Shown piece after piece: positions 63,279-64,000 of a stretch of 64,000 nt of DNA. Source of the DNA: Thermodesulforhabdaceae bacterium (GTDB lineage Bacteria; Desulfobacterota; Syntrophobacteria; Syntrophobacterales; Thermodesulforhabdaceae); assembly GCA_037482015.1 (NCBI GenBank), contig JBBFKT010000009.1:1-64000 (forward strand), written 5' to 3'. Each line of letters starts with the position of its first letter. The first letter of the stretch is position 1. The notes under the pieces were generated by a model. It saw only the letters and a list, made by a program, of their open reading frames with translations. It did not search any database and had not been told where the DNA came from. A program made the position numbers and the translations under genes.

Positions 63279-64000
63279 TGTTAACACTCCCTAAAAACCA
63301 AGCGCACAATCAACTAAGGTTTGCAATGTCCCAGGATGACGAAGCCAATATTAAAAAAGTAGCTGATGTGCTAGAAAATGGGAAATTTTACCTTCTGGTG
63401 ACTCATTTCAATCCGGATGGAGACGCAGTTGGATCGATGCTTGCTCTTCAAGCTGTTCTAAAAGGTATGGGGAAAAAAGTTAAAAGCTACTGTGAAAGCG
63501 GCATTCCACCAACTTTTCGTTTTCTTGAAGGAGCACAGGAAGTTACTAACGATCCAGAGGAAATTTCCCACCTTGAAGTTGACACAGTGGTGTTTCTTGA
63601 TTGCGGCTCTATCGACCGAGGTGGCAAAAAGCTATTAAATTTCCTCGACTCGTCAAAACTTGTTGTAAATATAGATCACCACGTCCACGAACATCCATTT
63701 GGAGATGTCTTCTGGGTAAAATCATCCGCCAGTAGCACATGCGAAATGCTTTTTGATATTTTCCATTTCATGAATATTTCTCTCACGCCACCTGTATCAA
63801 CATGTCTTTATACTGGCATCTTAACTGATACGGGATCTTTTCAATTCTCAAACACTTCTCAGAAGGTTCTGGAAATTGCCGCATCATTGGCAAGTTCCGG
63901 GGCAGCCCCTCACAAGATAGCCCAGCAGATTTTTGAATCCTGCTCTCCGCAGAAGTTGTTGTTGCTTGGAAAAGTTCTGGAGACTCTTCGCTACCACAAA
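63278..64000 (+). CDS. DHH-family phosphoesterase (NrnA-like), partial
   Basis: An open frame of 241 codons from the ATG at 63278 runs to the window edge without a stop. It has the DHH-family motifs THFNPDGDAVGSM, VVFLDCGSIDR, NIDHHVHEHPFG and YTGILTDTGSFQFSNTS, i.e. the Asp/His metal ligands of the NrnA group, which cleaves short oligonucleotides and pAp. The ATG overlaps the rbfA stop by one base (TGATG). The gene order matches other rimP-nusA-infB-rbfA operons. The C-terminal domain is outside the window. Confidence 0.9.
   Translation, partial: MLTLPKNQAHNQLRFAMSQDDEANIKKVADVLENGKFYLLVTHFNPDGDAVGSMLALQAVLKGMGKKVKSYCESGIPPTFRFLEGAQEVTNDPEEISHLEVDTVVFLDCGSIDRGGKKLLNFLDSSKLVVNIDHHVHEHPFGDVFWVKSSASSTCEMLFDIFHFMNISLTPPVSTCLYTGILTDTGSFQFSNTSQKVLEIAASLASSGAAPHKIAQQIFESCSPQKLLLLGKVLETLRYHK

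Overview
The window is bacterial chromosome, most likely from an anaerobic, sulfate-reducing or syntrophic member of the Desulfobacterota (former Deltaproteobacteria). The markers are an HdrABC-FlxABCD electron-bifurcation operon, an AhbD-type haem synthase, futalosine-route menaquinone genes, many small Fe-S proteins and an isovaleryl-CoA oxidation cluster. I do not name a species. Most genes lie on the minus strand in long, tightly packed operons.

Region by region. 1-4500 is accessory DNA: a transposase stub, a degraded integron gene-cassette array without an integrase (attC-like sites; an aquaporin cassette, two secreted hypothetical proteins and a membrane protein) and an IS1595-type transposase killed by two in-frame stop codons. 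4567-4740 is an initiator tRNA-Met with a near-consensus promoter and a strong terminator. 4731-6451 holds a MutT-like Nudix gene and an exported protein. 6613-14639 is the GAF-hdrCBA-flxDCBA operon. 14857-17462 has small housekeeping or unknown genes (DUF1614, DciA-like, a membrane protein). 17604-22438 is a leucine/isovalerate-type acyl-CoA oxidation cluster with an atypical HMG-CoA-lyase-like protein and no biotin carboxylase gene.

22681-35297 is the most unusual part: eleven tightly spaced minus-strand genes that begin with a membrane protein and a TPR lipoprotein, pass through several exported LPP20/FlgT/CsgG-like proteins, a glycine-zipper lipoprotein, an exported WD40-caspase protein and a TPR-OmpA-FlgO-like fusion, and end in a ParB-like protein overlapping a spore-photoproduct-lyase-like radical SAM protein. 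I know no named system with this composition.

35921-42395 is a menaquinone (futalosine) operon: TetR regulator, a fused MqnE-MqnC double radical SAM protein, an MqnX-like deaminase, MqnA, a DhnA/AroA'-type aldolase and UbiX. 42692-52492 mixes membrane, PrmA-like, Fe-S, glycosyltransferase, GNAT, AhbD, a frameshifted GlcF-like protein and a flavocytochrome-type reductase. 52540-56081 has a thioesterase, HU/IHF, SerS, a zinc-ribbon protein and Hpt. 56354-64000 runs on the plus strand: an SH3 membrane protein, tRNA-Gly(CCC), a terminator, then the rimP-nusA-ylxR-infB-ylxP-rbfA-DHH translation/transcription operon, cut by the window end.

Together the genes describe an anaerobe that couples NADH, ferredoxin and thiol/disulfide redox pools (Hdr-Flx), respires with menaquinone, makes haem from sirohaem and oxidises branched-chain acyl-CoA. 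All family names come from reading motifs; no database search was run.
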